Assembly (NCBI GenBank): GCA_964568805.1
Contig: CAZMRW010000129.1
Span: forward strand, 1 to 6,936
Reading direction: 5' to 3'
Source: CAZMRW01 sp964568805
Lineage (GTDB): Bacteria; Pseudomonadota; Gammaproteobacteria; Methylococcales; Methylomonadaceae
DNA length: 6,936 nt
The position numbers were made by a program, and so were the translations under genes. The notes under the pieces are model-generated. The model was not told the DNA's origin. It searched no databases and saw nothing but the letters and a program-made list of their open reading frames with translations. Below, piece after piece: positions 1 to 6,588 of this stretch. How positions within the stretch are numbered: position 1 is the first letter of the stretch; every line of letters begins with the position of its first letter.

Positions 1-49
1 ATTTTCCGTCAGGGCATAGCTTAAACTACTGTCCGGTTTTCGGGGTCCA
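1..49 (+). mobile_element. Possible right end of an IS3-like insertion sequence
   Basis: The bases at 30-49 read TGTCCGGTTTTCGGGGTCCA. They begin with TG and end with CA, as IS3-family terminal repeats do, and resemble IS3-type ends from memory. One frame from base 1 reads IFRQGIA and stops at 22-24, a few bases inside the putative end, which would suit the last codons of a transposase lying mostly outside the window. The matching left end and any target duplication are out of view. The call rests on resemblance alone and could be chance. Confidence 0.25.
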
Positions 50-71
50 CTTTACTTGCATATTTCAAATT

Positions 72-96
72 AAGAGCTAATATAAGCTCTTTTTTT
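72..96 (+). terminator. Hairpin with T-tract ahead of the toxin-antitoxin pair: terminator or operator
   Basis: AAGAGCT (72-78) and AGCTCTT (85-91) form a perfect 7-bp stem with a 6-base loop, running into T90-T96. This is the shape of a rho-independent terminator for rightward transcripts entering from the left. The loop and 3' arm also contain TATAAG (81-86), a good -10 match placed 31 bases before the antitoxin ATG. Antitoxins of this class repress through palindromes overlapping their own promoter, so the same palindrome could be the operator. The sequence cannot separate the two readings. Confidence 0.45.
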
Positions 97-117
97 AGTA
101 TTTATTAAGGTGTATCG

Positions 118-368
118 ATGCAACAAATTTTAGCCTCGTTCAGCGCAAGCATTTCTGAACTAAAAAAAATCCAACTGCTTTATTAAATAAAGCAGTTGGA
201 GAGGCTATCGCTATTCTTAACCATAATCTTCCAACAGCGTATCTTGTTCCCGCGGATCTATACGAACTGCTGTTGGAAAAATTAGAGGATTATGAATTGG
301 GCAGGATAGTAAAGGAAAGACAAGCAGAAAAGCCTTTGGCGATTGAAGTTACCCTTGATGACTTATAA
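118..368 (+). pseudogene. Phd/YefM-type antitoxin, frameshifted in an A8 run
   Basis: ATG at 118 follows TAAGG (106-110), a fair ribosome binding site. The first frame reads MQQILASFSASISELKK and then stops at 184-186, giving only 22 residues. Moving back one base at the A8 run (162-169) opens a frame from AAT at 168 to TAA at 366-368. That frame continues with NPTALLN, AIAILNHN, AYLVP and LYELL, the usual course of the Phd/YefM (StbD-like) DNA-binding antitoxins that pair with RelE toxins. The joined product would be 83 residues, the normal family length. In such proteins the N-terminal part binds the operator and the C-terminal tail wraps and neutralises the toxin. Within the palindrome, Lys and Val stand where the family usually has Glu and Asp (NEADGE-like). 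The fault may be a real one-base loss, a homopolymer sequencing error, or a site rescued by slippage on A_AAA_AAA. The gene overlaps the toxin by 11 bases. Confidence 0.8.
162..200. repeat. A8 run followed by a perfect 14-bp palindrome inside the antitoxin gene
   Basis: Bases 170-183 (TCCAACTGCTTTAT) are the exact reverse complement of 187-200 (ATAAAGCAGTTGGA), with only TAA (184-186) as loop. The A8 run lies directly to the left. Read on the minus strand this is a strong stem followed by T8, the full geometry of an intrinsic terminator for leftward transcripts. Read on the plus strand, an A_AAA_AAA slippery heptamer (162-168) sits 1 base before a strong stem. That is closer than the usual 5-9 base spacing for programmed -1 frameshifting. 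Confidence 0.8.
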
Positions 369-627
369 ATTAAAGTTTCTGCCAAGCGCAAAGAAAGAGT
401 GGGACAACCTGGATAACAGTATTAAAATTCAGTTTAAAAACAAACTGAAAAAATGTTTAGAAAATCCGCATATTCCCTTTAATAAGTTACGTGATTTTGA
501 TTGCGCTTACAAAATTAAACTTCGCTCAGCTGGTTATCGTCTTGTTTATGAGGTTGATGATCAAGAAACAATTGTTACAGACTTCCAAGCATCCACCAAG
601 ATAATATCAACTTCGTTTAGGCGCTAG
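358..627 (+). CDS. relE: RelE-family mRNA interferase toxin, C-terminus abnormal
   Basis: RelE toxins cleave mRNA in the ribosomal A site. From ATG 358 the protein has 89 residues, close to E. coli RelE (95). This start overlaps the antitoxin stop in the usual translationally coupled way; TTG at 343 would only add MKLPL. The helical N-terminal half (KEWDNL about 13-18, KNKLKKCLENP about 27-37) and the core YKIKLRSAGYRLVYEV (51-66) are typical. With no gaps to E. coli RelE, Lys52, Lys54 and Arg61, all active-site residues, are present. After residue 73 the family pattern fails: the expected VGKR...VY block, which carries Arg81 and Tyr87, is replaced by DFQASTKIISTSFRR, with Lys at 81 and Phe at 87. 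Another frame near the end (600-617) reads DNINFV, like the lost block, hinting at a second frameshift. The product may be inactive, which would fit the broken antitoxin beside it. Family assignment is firm; activity is doubtful. Confidence 0.8.
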   Translation: MTYKLKFLPSAKKEWDNLDNSIKIQFKNKLKKCLENPHIPFNKLRDFDCAYKIKLRSAGYRLVYEVDDQETIVTDFQASTKIISTSFRR

Positions 628-721
628 GCATTAGCAGGTCTGAAAGCTGTCCTGATTCCGGTGTTTTCCAGAATAACATCTGTTCAAGCCTGCACTCCTC
701 TCGACGTTATCCAAACCGGGA

Positions 722-750
722 GTATTGACTTTCTTTGAAAGCGTCAATAC
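722..750. other. Long hairpin in the gene-free stretch before the CAP gene
   Basis: GTATTGAC (722-729) and GTCAATAC (743-750) pair perfectly. Inside them TTTC (730-733) and GAAA (737-740) extend the helix, leaving TTT as loop and GC (741-742) as a bulge. No T-run follows on either strand, so it is not an intrinsic terminator. It lies about 75 bases before the CAP-protein ATG and could be an operator or a structured leader. TTGAAA (735-740) resembles a -35 box, but I see no convincing -10 at the right distance. The rest of 628-824 shows no gene. Confidence 0.5.
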
Positions 751-824
751 GGAAGCTACGAATAGAGTAGTACTGTGTATCGGCAAATGGTAAACTTTGG
801 ACGATTTTTTTACTCATAACCGCC

Positions 825-1397
825 ATGCAACGAATTTTTCTCACCTTTATTTTATGGCTCGGCTTTGTTCGTTTTATATCAATTGCCGGCGCCGAATCGC
901 ACCCTCCTATCAAGACTGTTGATCTGGAACAGCAGATCCATCAACAGATTAATCGGGTACGGCAACACTACGGTCTGACTGCATTGGATAGTGATGAACA
1001 ACTAGCCGCCATCGCCCGCCATCATAGCCGCGATATGGCGAGCCGACATTTTTTTGACCATATCAATCTGCAGGGAGAAAGTCCCTCGGATAGGGCAATA
1101 CGCCGGGGATGGCAAAATAAAAAGCAAATTGGTCCGGAAAATGTGGCCTATGGCGTAGCCGAAAACATTTTTCTGGCAAGCCTTTACGACAAGCTTTTTA
1201 CCACCTTGGAAAACGGCATCCCGGTTAAGAAAGAATACGCGTGGAAAAACCCGAATCAGATTGTCCAAACCATAGTTCAGGGCTGGATGAACAGTTCGCC
1301 GCATCGTAAAATAATCCTTTCGTCGCAATACGACCGGCAAGGTATTGGCATCGCCATTTCCGGAAACGAGGTCTATGTCACTGAAAACCTGTTTTAA
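825..1397 (+). CDS. Secreted CAP/SCP-domain (YkwD-like) protein
   Basis: The 190-residue protein begins with a signal peptide. A hydrophobic stretch (about 4-20) ends in AGA at 21-23, and cleavage is likely before Glu24, sending the protein to the periplasm or outside. Residues 34-190 form one CAP domain (cysteine-rich secretory protein/antigen 5/PR-1, PF00188). It shows an N-terminal helix (LEQQIHQQINRVRQHYGL), SRDMASRHFFDH with His79, two EN motifs (GPENVAYG 103-110 and AENIF 112-116), GWMNSSPHR (153-161) with His160, and the closing GIGIAISG and VYVTENLF strands. His79, Glu113 and His160 fit the CAP cleft residues. The segment at about 117-145 is longer than in short YkwD proteins, as in a known proteobacterial subgroup. 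The biochemical role of bacterial CAP proteins is mostly unknown, so none is assigned. No Shine-Dalgarno is visible before ATG 825, and I see no better in-frame upstream start. The gene converges on glgP with 67 bases between them and no clear terminator. Confidence 0.9.
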   Translation: MQRIFLTFILWLGFVRFISIAGAESHPPIKTVDLEQQIHQQINRVRQHYGLTALDSDEQLAAIARHHSRDMASRHFFDHINLQGESPSDRAIRRGWQNKKQIGPENVAYGVAENIFLASLYDKLFTTLENGIPVKKEYAWKNPNQIVQTIVQGWMNSSPHRKIILSSQYDRQGIGIAISGNEVYVTENLF

Positions 1398-1464
1398 TCC
1401 GGCCGATTTTACTTTAGTTGCTTACTCATTTGGGCTAGTGGCATAAAGAGAGATAAAACAAACA

Positions 1465-3990
1465 TTATGAGTCGTCGTCATTAATAGCCACGGATGTCAT
1501 CTTCCAGATGGCGTTATTGTATTCGGTAATCGTTCTATCAGTAGAAAACTTACCGCAGCGGGCGCAATTTAAAATACTCATCCGTGTCCATTTTTCCTGG
1601 TCACGATACGCTTCTTCAACACTTCTTTGTGCATCAATATAGCTGCGAAAATCGGCAACCGTCATCCAGGGATCGTGCGGGCTTTTTATCGACGCGATAA
1701 TGTCATCAAAAATTCCCGGTTCGAATTGATTGAAATGCTCGCATTCCAGAAGATAGAGCACTCTTTTCAGATCTTCATCCTGTTCAATCATTGCGACTGG
1801 ATTATAGTGATGCCTCCACTCCTGGATCTGCTCTTCGGTCAAACCGAACAGAAAGAAATTTTCCTCGCCAACTTCCTCTCGAATTTCGACATTGGCGCCA
1901 TCCAGAGTACCAATCGTCAATGCTCCATTCATCATGAATTTCATGTTTCCGGTACCCGATGCTTCTTTGCCTGCGGTCGAAATCTGCTCTGAAAGATCAG
2001 CGCCCGGGCAGATCTTTTCCATCGCGGAAACGCGGTAATTGGGTAGAAATACCAGCTTTAATTTATCGCCGACATCAGAATCGTTATTAATGACATGCGC
2101 GACATTATTGATCAGTTTGATGGATTTTTTCGCCATGTGATATCCCGGCGCCGCTTTGCCGGCAAGCAATACACAACGATCAATCCAGTTGGCGGTATCG
2201 CCGCGTTTAATCCGGTCGTACAAATGAATAACATGCAGCACCTTCAGTAATTGGCGCTTGTACTCGTGAATACGCTTAACCTGCACATCAAACAGGGCAT
2301 TCACATTCAATCTGACTTGATTTTCCTGCTTGTTGTATTCGATCAGTTTTTGCTTTGCACTTTGCTGAATCTTGTACCAACGCTCGCGAAACTTTGGATC
2401 TTCAGCGAAGGGTTCCAGTTTCTTTAACTGCGTCAGTTCTGTTAACCAGCCATCACCGATTGTTTCGGTTATCAACGCAGCCAATTCAGGATTACACCCG
2501 GCCAGCCAGCGGCGGGGCGTGACGCCATTGGTTTTATTATTGAATTTTCCCGGCCAGAAATCGAAGAAATCACGAAACAGGCCCTGTTGCAATAATTTGG
2601 AATGCAGTTCGGCAACTCCGTTAACCGAATAGCTGCCAACGATGGCCAGGTAGGCCATTCTCACTTGCTGTTCAGGACCTTCTTCAATCAGCGACATACG
2701 CGCCAAGCGGTCCTTGTCGCCCGGGTAGTGCGCAGAGACCTCCGCCAAAAAATGGGCGTTGATTTCAAAAATAATCTCCATCAGCCTTGGCAATAATTGC
2801 TTGAACAGCTTGACCGGCCATCGCTCCAGGGCCTCCGGAAGCAGCGTATGATTGGTATAGGCCATGGTTTGACGCGTAATCGTCCAGGCTTGATCCCAGC
2901 TCAAGCCGTGAATATCGGTCAACAGACGCATTAATTCGGCGACTGCGATGCTCGGATGCGTATCGTTCAACTGAAAGCAGTTTTTCGCTGCAAATTCGGA
3001 AAAATCATTGCCGTGACGTCCGATCCAGCTTGCAATCACGTCCTGTAAACTTGCGGAAGCCAACAGATATTGCTGCCTGAGGCGCAATTCTTTCCCATTT
3101 TCATTGGCGTCATTCGGATACAGCACCATGGTGATGTTCTCAGCGGAATTTTTAACCGCTACGGCTTCCGAATATTCGCCGGCATTAAACTCGCCTAAAT
3201 CGAATTCTTCAGTCGCCGATGCTTTCCATAACCTCAAGGTGTTCACGGTGCCATTCCGGTAACCTGGGATCGGTGTATCAAAGGGAACCGCCAGAACGTC
3301 ATGCGTATCCAGCCAGCAAGTTCTTATGTTGCCCAGTTCATCGATATGAGTCTCGGTATGGCCGCCAAATTTGATTCGTTGCGTATATTCGGGGCGTTCC
3401 ATTTCCCAAACATTGCCATTACGCAGCCAATGATCCGGTTTTTCCACCTGTTCGCCATTATCGAGCAACTGGGAGAACATGCCATATTCATATCGTAAAC
3501 CATAACCCGTTACCGGCAACTGCAAGGTAGCACAACTATCGATAAAACACGCCGCCAATCGTCCCAAACCGCCATTGCCAAGCCCTGCATCCGGCTCGTT
3601 TTCTGCTAACTCTTCAAGATCAAGTCCAAGGTTATACATGGCTTTTTTTACAGCATCGTCGATACCCATATTCATCATGGCGTTGCTTAGGATGCGCCCC
3701 ATCAAATACTCCATCGACAGGTAGAATCCTCGTTTGCAATCCTGCTCCCGGTAAGCATTATAGGTTCTCTTCCAGCGTTCGATCAGCCTGTCGCTCACCA
3801 CCAGCGCCAAGGCTTCATAGGCATAATAAGGCGATCTACAGGTTTCATCTCTGCCAAGCCGGTAACTGTAGTATCGTTTGAAATCAGCCTCTATTTGTTG
3901 TGCATCCATACCTAAATACGGAAGCTTGGTGATGGTGGCTATAGGCTTACTATTTTTGAACCTTCTATTCGGAAAACTTCTGTCGGGCAT
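1465..3990 (-). CDS. glgP: Glycogen phosphorylase (GT35, PLP-dependent)
   Basis: The enzyme removes glucose from non-reducing ends of glycogen as glucose-1-phosphate, in the cytosol. The 841-residue product is full length for GT35 (E. coli GlgP 815, rabbit muscle 842). The glycine-rich loop is at 131-145 (NEPDAGLGNGGLGRL). The active-site His lies in YTNHTLLPEALERWP (His381, matching rabbit His377). The phosphate-binding residues are in VKRIHEYKRQ (Arg573 and Lys578, matching rabbit Arg569 and Lys574). The pyridoxal-phosphate signature EASGTGNMKFMMNGA (676-690) carries the Schiff-base Lys684, matching rabbit Lys680. No truncation or frameshift is seen. ATG 3990 is preceded by GGA at a usable distance on the minus strand; Met28 (GMDAQQIEADF) is a possible alternative start, since the first 27 residues are poorly conserved. 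The gene is divergent from glgB, so the two may share a control region. A maltodextrin phosphorylase (malP) shares the same motifs, but the glgB neighbour favours glycogen. Confidence 0.96.
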   Translation of the reverse strand: MPDRSFPNRRFKNSKPIATITKLPYLGMDAQQIEADFKRYYSYRLGRDETCRSPYYAYEALALVVSDRLIERWKRTYNAYREQDCKRGFYLSMEYLMGRILSNAMMNMGIDDAVKKAMYNLGLDLEELAENEPDAGLGNGGLGRLAACFIDSCATLQLPVTGYGLRYEYGMFSQLLDNGEQVEKPDHWLRNGNVWEMERPEYTQRIKFGGHTETHIDELGNIRTCWLDTHDVLAVPFDTPIPGYRNGTVNTLRLWKASATEEFDLGEFNAGEYSEAVAVKNSAENITMVLYPNDANENGKELRLRQQYLLASASLQDVIASWIGRHGNDFSEFAAKNCFQLNDTHPSIAVAELMRLLTDIHGLSWDQAWTITRQTMAYTNHTLLPEALERWPVKLFKQLLPRLMEIIFEINAHFLAEVSAHYPGDKDRLARMSLIEEGPEQQVRMAYLAIVGSYSVNGVAELHSKLLQQGLFRDFFDFWPGKFNNKTNGVTPRRWLAGCNPELAALITETIGDGWLTELTQLKKLEPFAEDPKFRERWYKIQQSAKQKLIEYNKQENQVRLNVNALFDVQVKRIHEYKRQLLKVLHVIHLYDRIKRGDTANWIDRCVLLAGKAAPGYHMAKKSIKLINNVAHVINNDSDVGDKLKLVFLPNYRVSAMEKICPGADLSEQISTAGKEASGTGNMKFMMNGALTIGTLDGANVEIREEVGEENFFLFGLTEEQIQEWRHHYNPVAMIEQDEDLKRVLYLLECEHFNQFEPGIFDDIIASIKSPHDPWMTVADFRSYIDAQRSVEEAYRDQEKWTRMSILNCARCGKFSTDRTITEYNNAIWKMTSVAINDDDS

Positions 3991-4128
3991 AAATTTCCAA
4001 TGAGATAGATGATATGAATCGGCAAAACTCGATTGATTAAGAGTCCATTAATAAACAATACACTTACAACTCGAGCCTAATTTGGTAACATTAAAGCTCA
4101 TTATCTTATTACATTGAGGCGATTCAAA
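3991..4128. promoter_or_regulatory. Divergent glgP/glgB promoter region
   Basis: This 138-bp AT-rich stretch separates the two divergent glycogen genes and must hold promoters for both unless transcription enters from outside. For glgB, the best pair I see is CTTACA (4063-4068) and TAACAT (4086-4091) with 17-base spacing, each matching the consensus at four of six positions. For glgP, TATCAT on the minus strand (4014 down to 4009) is a good -10, but nothing near it makes a fair -35. GAGG (4116-4119) is the glgB Shine-Dalgarno. ACTCGA occurs twice (4028-4033 and 4070-4075). No clear operator is recognised. Confidence 0.45.
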
Positions 4129-6330
4129 GTGAAAAAACATTCTAACAACACACTTGATGCTGATTCAATTAAAATTATCGAAGCCCGTCATCATGATCCT
4201 TTTTCAGTTCTGGGCCGCCATCGAGACGATAAACAAATTAAGATTAAAGTCTATATGCCTTACGCGGAGTCCGTCCGCTTTGTCGACGGCGGCCATGACA
4301 TCCCTCGCATTCCCGGCACCGATTTTTTCGAATACACCGCTCAACAAAACGAATTACCCGAACATTATCAGCTAGCCTGGCTTGATAAAAACGGTGGTGA
4401 ACATACCAACTACGACCCCTATGACTTCGGCGTCCAGTTGCCGGAATTTGACCGGCATTTGTTCGGCGAAGGCAAACACTGGCATATTTACCAGAAAATG
4501 GGTGCCCATCTGCACACCGTCGATAATATTTCTGGCGTCCTCTTTACCGTATGGGCTCCCAATGCCGGGCGAGTCAGCGTCATCGGCGACTTTAACCGCT
4601 GGGATGGCCGCTGCAATCCGATGCGCAGCCTGGGGAGCAGCGGCATTTGGGAGCTCTTTATTCCCGGCCTGGACGAAGGTTGTTTTTATAAGTTTGAAAT
4701 ACTCAACCGCCAAAGCAACCAGGTACTTACCAAAACAGACCCTTATGGCCGTCAATTTGAATTGCGGCCCAATACCTCGTCGATAGTCGTGCGCGATGAT
4801 ACCTATCAGTGGCAGGATCAGGCATGGATGAAGAGCCGAAGCGGCCATGACTGGCTGCATGAACCCATGTCCATTTATGAAGTTCACCTGGGGTCGTGGA
4901 AGCTCGACAATCTCGGCAATTTTCTTGGCTATCGGGACCTGGCCATCGAACTCGTCGACTATGTCAAAAATCTCGGCTTTACTCATATAGAATTACTGCC
5001 CATAACCGAACACCCTCTGGATGCGTCCTGGGGTTATCAAACCACCGGTTACTTTGCGCCTTCCAGCCGTTTTGGAACACCGGATGATTTTCGTTATTTC
5101 GTTGATGTCTGCCATCAGAACGATATTGGCGTGATTCTGGACTGGGTGCCCGCTCATTTCCCCAAAGACGACTTTGCCCTGGCTCGTTTCGACGGCACTC
5201 CGCTTTATGAACATGAAGACCCCCGCAAAGGCGAGCACCGGGATTGGGGCACCCTCATCTATAATTACGGGCGCAACGAGGTAAAAAACTTTTTACTGTC
5301 CAGCGCCATTTTCTGGCTGGAGGAATTTCATCTTGACGGCTTAAGAGTGGACGCCGTCGCCTCGATGCTCTACCTGGACTACTCGCGGGAAGACAACGAA
5401 TGGATTCCCAATCAGTACGGCGGCAATGAAAATCTTGAAGCCATCGATTTTTTCAGGGAATTGAATACGGTTACTCATCAGCAGCATCCGGGTACCGTGA
5501 TGATGGCCGAAGAATCGACGGCATGGCCCGGCGTCACTCGCCCCACCTGGGTCGGCGGCCTGGGATTTTCGATGAAATGGAATATGGGCTGGATGAATGA
5601 CATTCTTGAATATATGAAAGAAGATCCGGTACATAGAAAATATCATCATAATCAGCTCACCTTCGGCATGCTTTACGCGTTTACTGAAAATTTCACCCTG
5701 CCCTTTTCGCACGACGAAGTGGTTCACGGCAAGGGGTCGTTGGTCAATAAAATGCCGGGCGATGAATGGCAGCGATTTGCCAATTTACGTTTGCTTTATA
5801 CGATGATGTTTACTTATCCCGGCAAAAAACTGTTGTTCATGGGCTGCGAATTCGGCCAGGGCACGCAATGGGATTTTAATCAGGCCCTGGACTGGTATGT
5901 GCTGGACTACCCCCACCATAAAGGCCTCCAGACCTTGGTCAAGGAATTAAACCGGATTTATACGGCGCAGCCCCCGCTGTTTAAACACGACTTCGATCAT
6001 CATGGCTTCGAATGGATAGATTGCCATGACGCCGAGCAGTCAGTCATCAGTTACCGCCGCAAGGATGATCAACAGGAGTTGATCATTGTGCTCAACTTCA
6101 CCCCGGTGGTCAGGGAAAATTATCGCATCGGCGTACCGGAGGCAGGGACTTACCTTGAACTGTTCAACTCCGATGCCGGCATGTATGACGGCAGCGATGT
6201 CGTTAATGGATCGATGCAGTCCGACCCCATACCCTGGATGAATCTACCGTACTCTGTCAATCTGACGTTGCCGCCGCTGGGTGGAATGATTTTAAGCATC
6301 AAAAACGGGAAAAAGCCGATAAAAAAATAA
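4129..6330 (+). CDS. glgB: 1,4-alpha-glucan branching enzyme (GH13)
   Basis: GlgB cuts an alpha-1,4 chain and re-attaches it as an alpha-1,6 branch, giving glycogen its many ends. From GTG 4129 the product has 733 residues (E. coli GlgB 728). The GTG is chosen because GAGG (4116-4119) lies nine bases before it. TTG 4114, which would add five residues, overlaps that site and has no ribosome binding site of its own. The order is the usual one: an N1 module (about 16-115, with ARHHDPFSVLGRH), a CBM48 module (about 130-230, with FTVWAPNA and VIGDFNRWDG), the GH13 barrel, and a C-terminal beta domain (about 620-728). Catalytic residues by comparison with E. coli are Asp408 in GLRVDAVAS (nucleophile), Glu461 in MMAEEST (acid/base) and Asp529 in FSHDEVVHGKGS (transition-state stabiliser). 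Nothing is missing. glgC and glgA are not adjacent. The tail after the conserved end is short and lysine-rich (KNGKKPIKK). No convincing terminator follows the stop. Confidence 0.97.
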   Translation: MKKHSNNTLDADSIKIIEARHHDPFSVLGRHRDDKQIKIKVYMPYAESVRFVDGGHDIPRIPGTDFFEYTAQQNELPEHYQLAWLDKNGGEHTNYDPYDFGVQLPEFDRHLFGEGKHWHIYQKMGAHLHTVDNISGVLFTVWAPNAGRVSVIGDFNRWDGRCNPMRSLGSSGIWELFIPGLDEGCFYKFEILNRQSNQVLTKTDPYGRQFELRPNTSSIVVRDDTYQWQDQAWMKSRSGHDWLHEPMSIYEVHLGSWKLDNLGNFLGYRDLAIELVDYVKNLGFTHIELLPITEHPLDASWGYQTTGYFAPSSRFGTPDDFRYFVDVCHQNDIGVILDWVPAHFPKDDFALARFDGTPLYEHEDPRKGEHRDWGTLIYNYGRNEVKNFLLSSAIFWLEEFHLDGLRVDAVASMLYLDYSREDNEWIPNQYGGNENLEAIDFFRELNTVTHQQHPGTVMMAEESTAWPGVTRPTWVGGLGFSMKWNMGWMNDILEYMKEDPVHRKYHHNQLTFGMLYAFTENFTLPFSHDEVVHGKGSLVNKMPGDEWQRFANLRLLYTMMFTYPGKKLLFMGCEFGQGTQWDFNQALDWYVLDYPHHKGLQTLVKELNRIYTAQPPLFKHDFDHHGFEWIDCHDAEQSVISYRRKDDQQELIIVLNFTPVVRENYRIGVPEAGTYLELFNSDAGMYDGSDVVNGSMQSDPIPWMNLPYSVNLTLPPLGGMILSIKNGKKPIKK

Positions 6331-6352
6331 CCAGCCTCGTAACAAGGGTCGG

Positions 6353-6479
6353 CCTCCTGAACCGATCGTAAAGCCTGAGGAAAGATTGCGAATCTCGTTG
6401 TTTTTAAGACGGATACGTCTCTCACCTGATCGAGCAATTTAGGTGGCTGCCCAGAGATAGAATTAGATGGGTCTTGCAT
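6353..6479 (-). pseudogene. Decayed N-terminal fragment of an integron-type tyrosine recombinase
   Basis: On the minus strand, ATG at 6479 opens MQDPSNSISGQPPKLLDQVRD (shown here as 21 residues: GQPPKLLDQVRD is the telling part). This matches the start of IntI-like integrases, whose usual course is LLDQVRDRIRLKHYSIRTEQAYVDWIRRF-like. The match then continues in other frames: RIRLK plus IR one frame over (6417-6388), QA back in the first frame (6377-6372), and YDRFRR in a third (6370-6353). At least three small indels are therefore needed, starting with one lost C near 6417. Nothing similar is seen beyond 6353, where the glgB end begins, so the catalytic domain with its Arg-His-Arg-Tyr residues is gone. 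Such integrases recombine attI and attC sites in integrons. The family call comes from memory of the N-terminal pattern, and no search was run. This piece cannot make an active enzyme. Confidence 0.65.
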
Positions 6480-6499
6480 AATTTTTAGGATGATCTAAA

Positions 6500-6528
6500 T
6501 TTCATTAAATGAATGATTTATTTATAAT
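6500..6528 (+). promoter_or_regulatory. Candidate rightward promoter (perfect TATAAT)
   Basis: TATAAT (6523-6528) is a perfect -10 box. At 17-base spacing the -35 position reads TTTCAT (6500-6505), which matches only three of six. Transcription would start near 6535 and cross the putative recombination site into the gene at 6632. That is where a cassette promoter (Pc) would be expected in an integron. The area is so AT-rich that a chance TATAAT is easily found. Confidence 0.3.
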
Positions 6529-6540
6529 AAATAGTTTTTT
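6516..6540 (+). terminator. AT-only hairpin with T6, possible weak glgB terminator
   Basis: ATTTATT (6516-6522) pairs with AATAAAT (6526-6532) over a 3-base loop, and T6 follows at 6535-6540. The arrangement is that of an intrinsic terminator, but the stem has no G:C pair and lies nearly 190 bases past the glgB stop. It overlaps the candidate -10 box, so both readings cannot be equally right. Confidence 0.25.
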
Positions 6541-6554
6541 CGAATTATTTGGCA

Positions 6555-6588
6555 ATCCTTTGACGCAATATTTTACGTCATTTAGGAT
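6555..6588. repeat. Imperfect inverted repeat next to the GTTAGGC core
   Basis: ATCCT (6555-6559) and AGGAT (6584-6588) pair. Further in, TGACG (6561-6565) pairs with CGTCA (6576-6580), with T opposite TTT as an internal loop and a 10-base AT-rich loop. It ends directly where the putative attI simple site begins. It could be a structured recombination-site arm, an operator, or a coincidence in AT-rich DNA. Confidence 0.4.

Noticed and set aside
707..913. Minus-strand open frame of 68 codons overlapping the CAP gene start.
   Set aside because: Its first part is antisense to the CAP signal peptide, the product matches nothing I know, and its end overlaps the 722-750 hairpin.
1398..1464. Bidirectional terminator between the CAP gene and glgP.
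   Set aside because: No stem longer than a few bases and no T-run after one is visible on either strand.
4114..4128. TTG 4114 as the glgB start.
   Set aside because: It overlaps the GAGG ribosome binding site that serves GTG 4129 and has no ribosome binding site itself.
4372..4986. Minus-strand open frame of 204 codons inside glgB.
   Set aside because: It is antisense to conserved GlgB sequence, has no recognisable motif, and is explained by codon bias of the real gene.
6383..6405. AGATT/AATCT hairpin before TTGTTTTT as a glgB terminator.
   Set aside because: The stem is only 5 bp with one G:C pair, and the bases are accounted for by the integrase remnant on the other strand.
6150..6479. 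Minus-strand open frame of 109 codons read as one gene.
   Set aside because: Only the first 21 residues fit a known family in this frame. The rest runs antisense into glgB, so it is treated as a pseudogene fragment ending near 6353.
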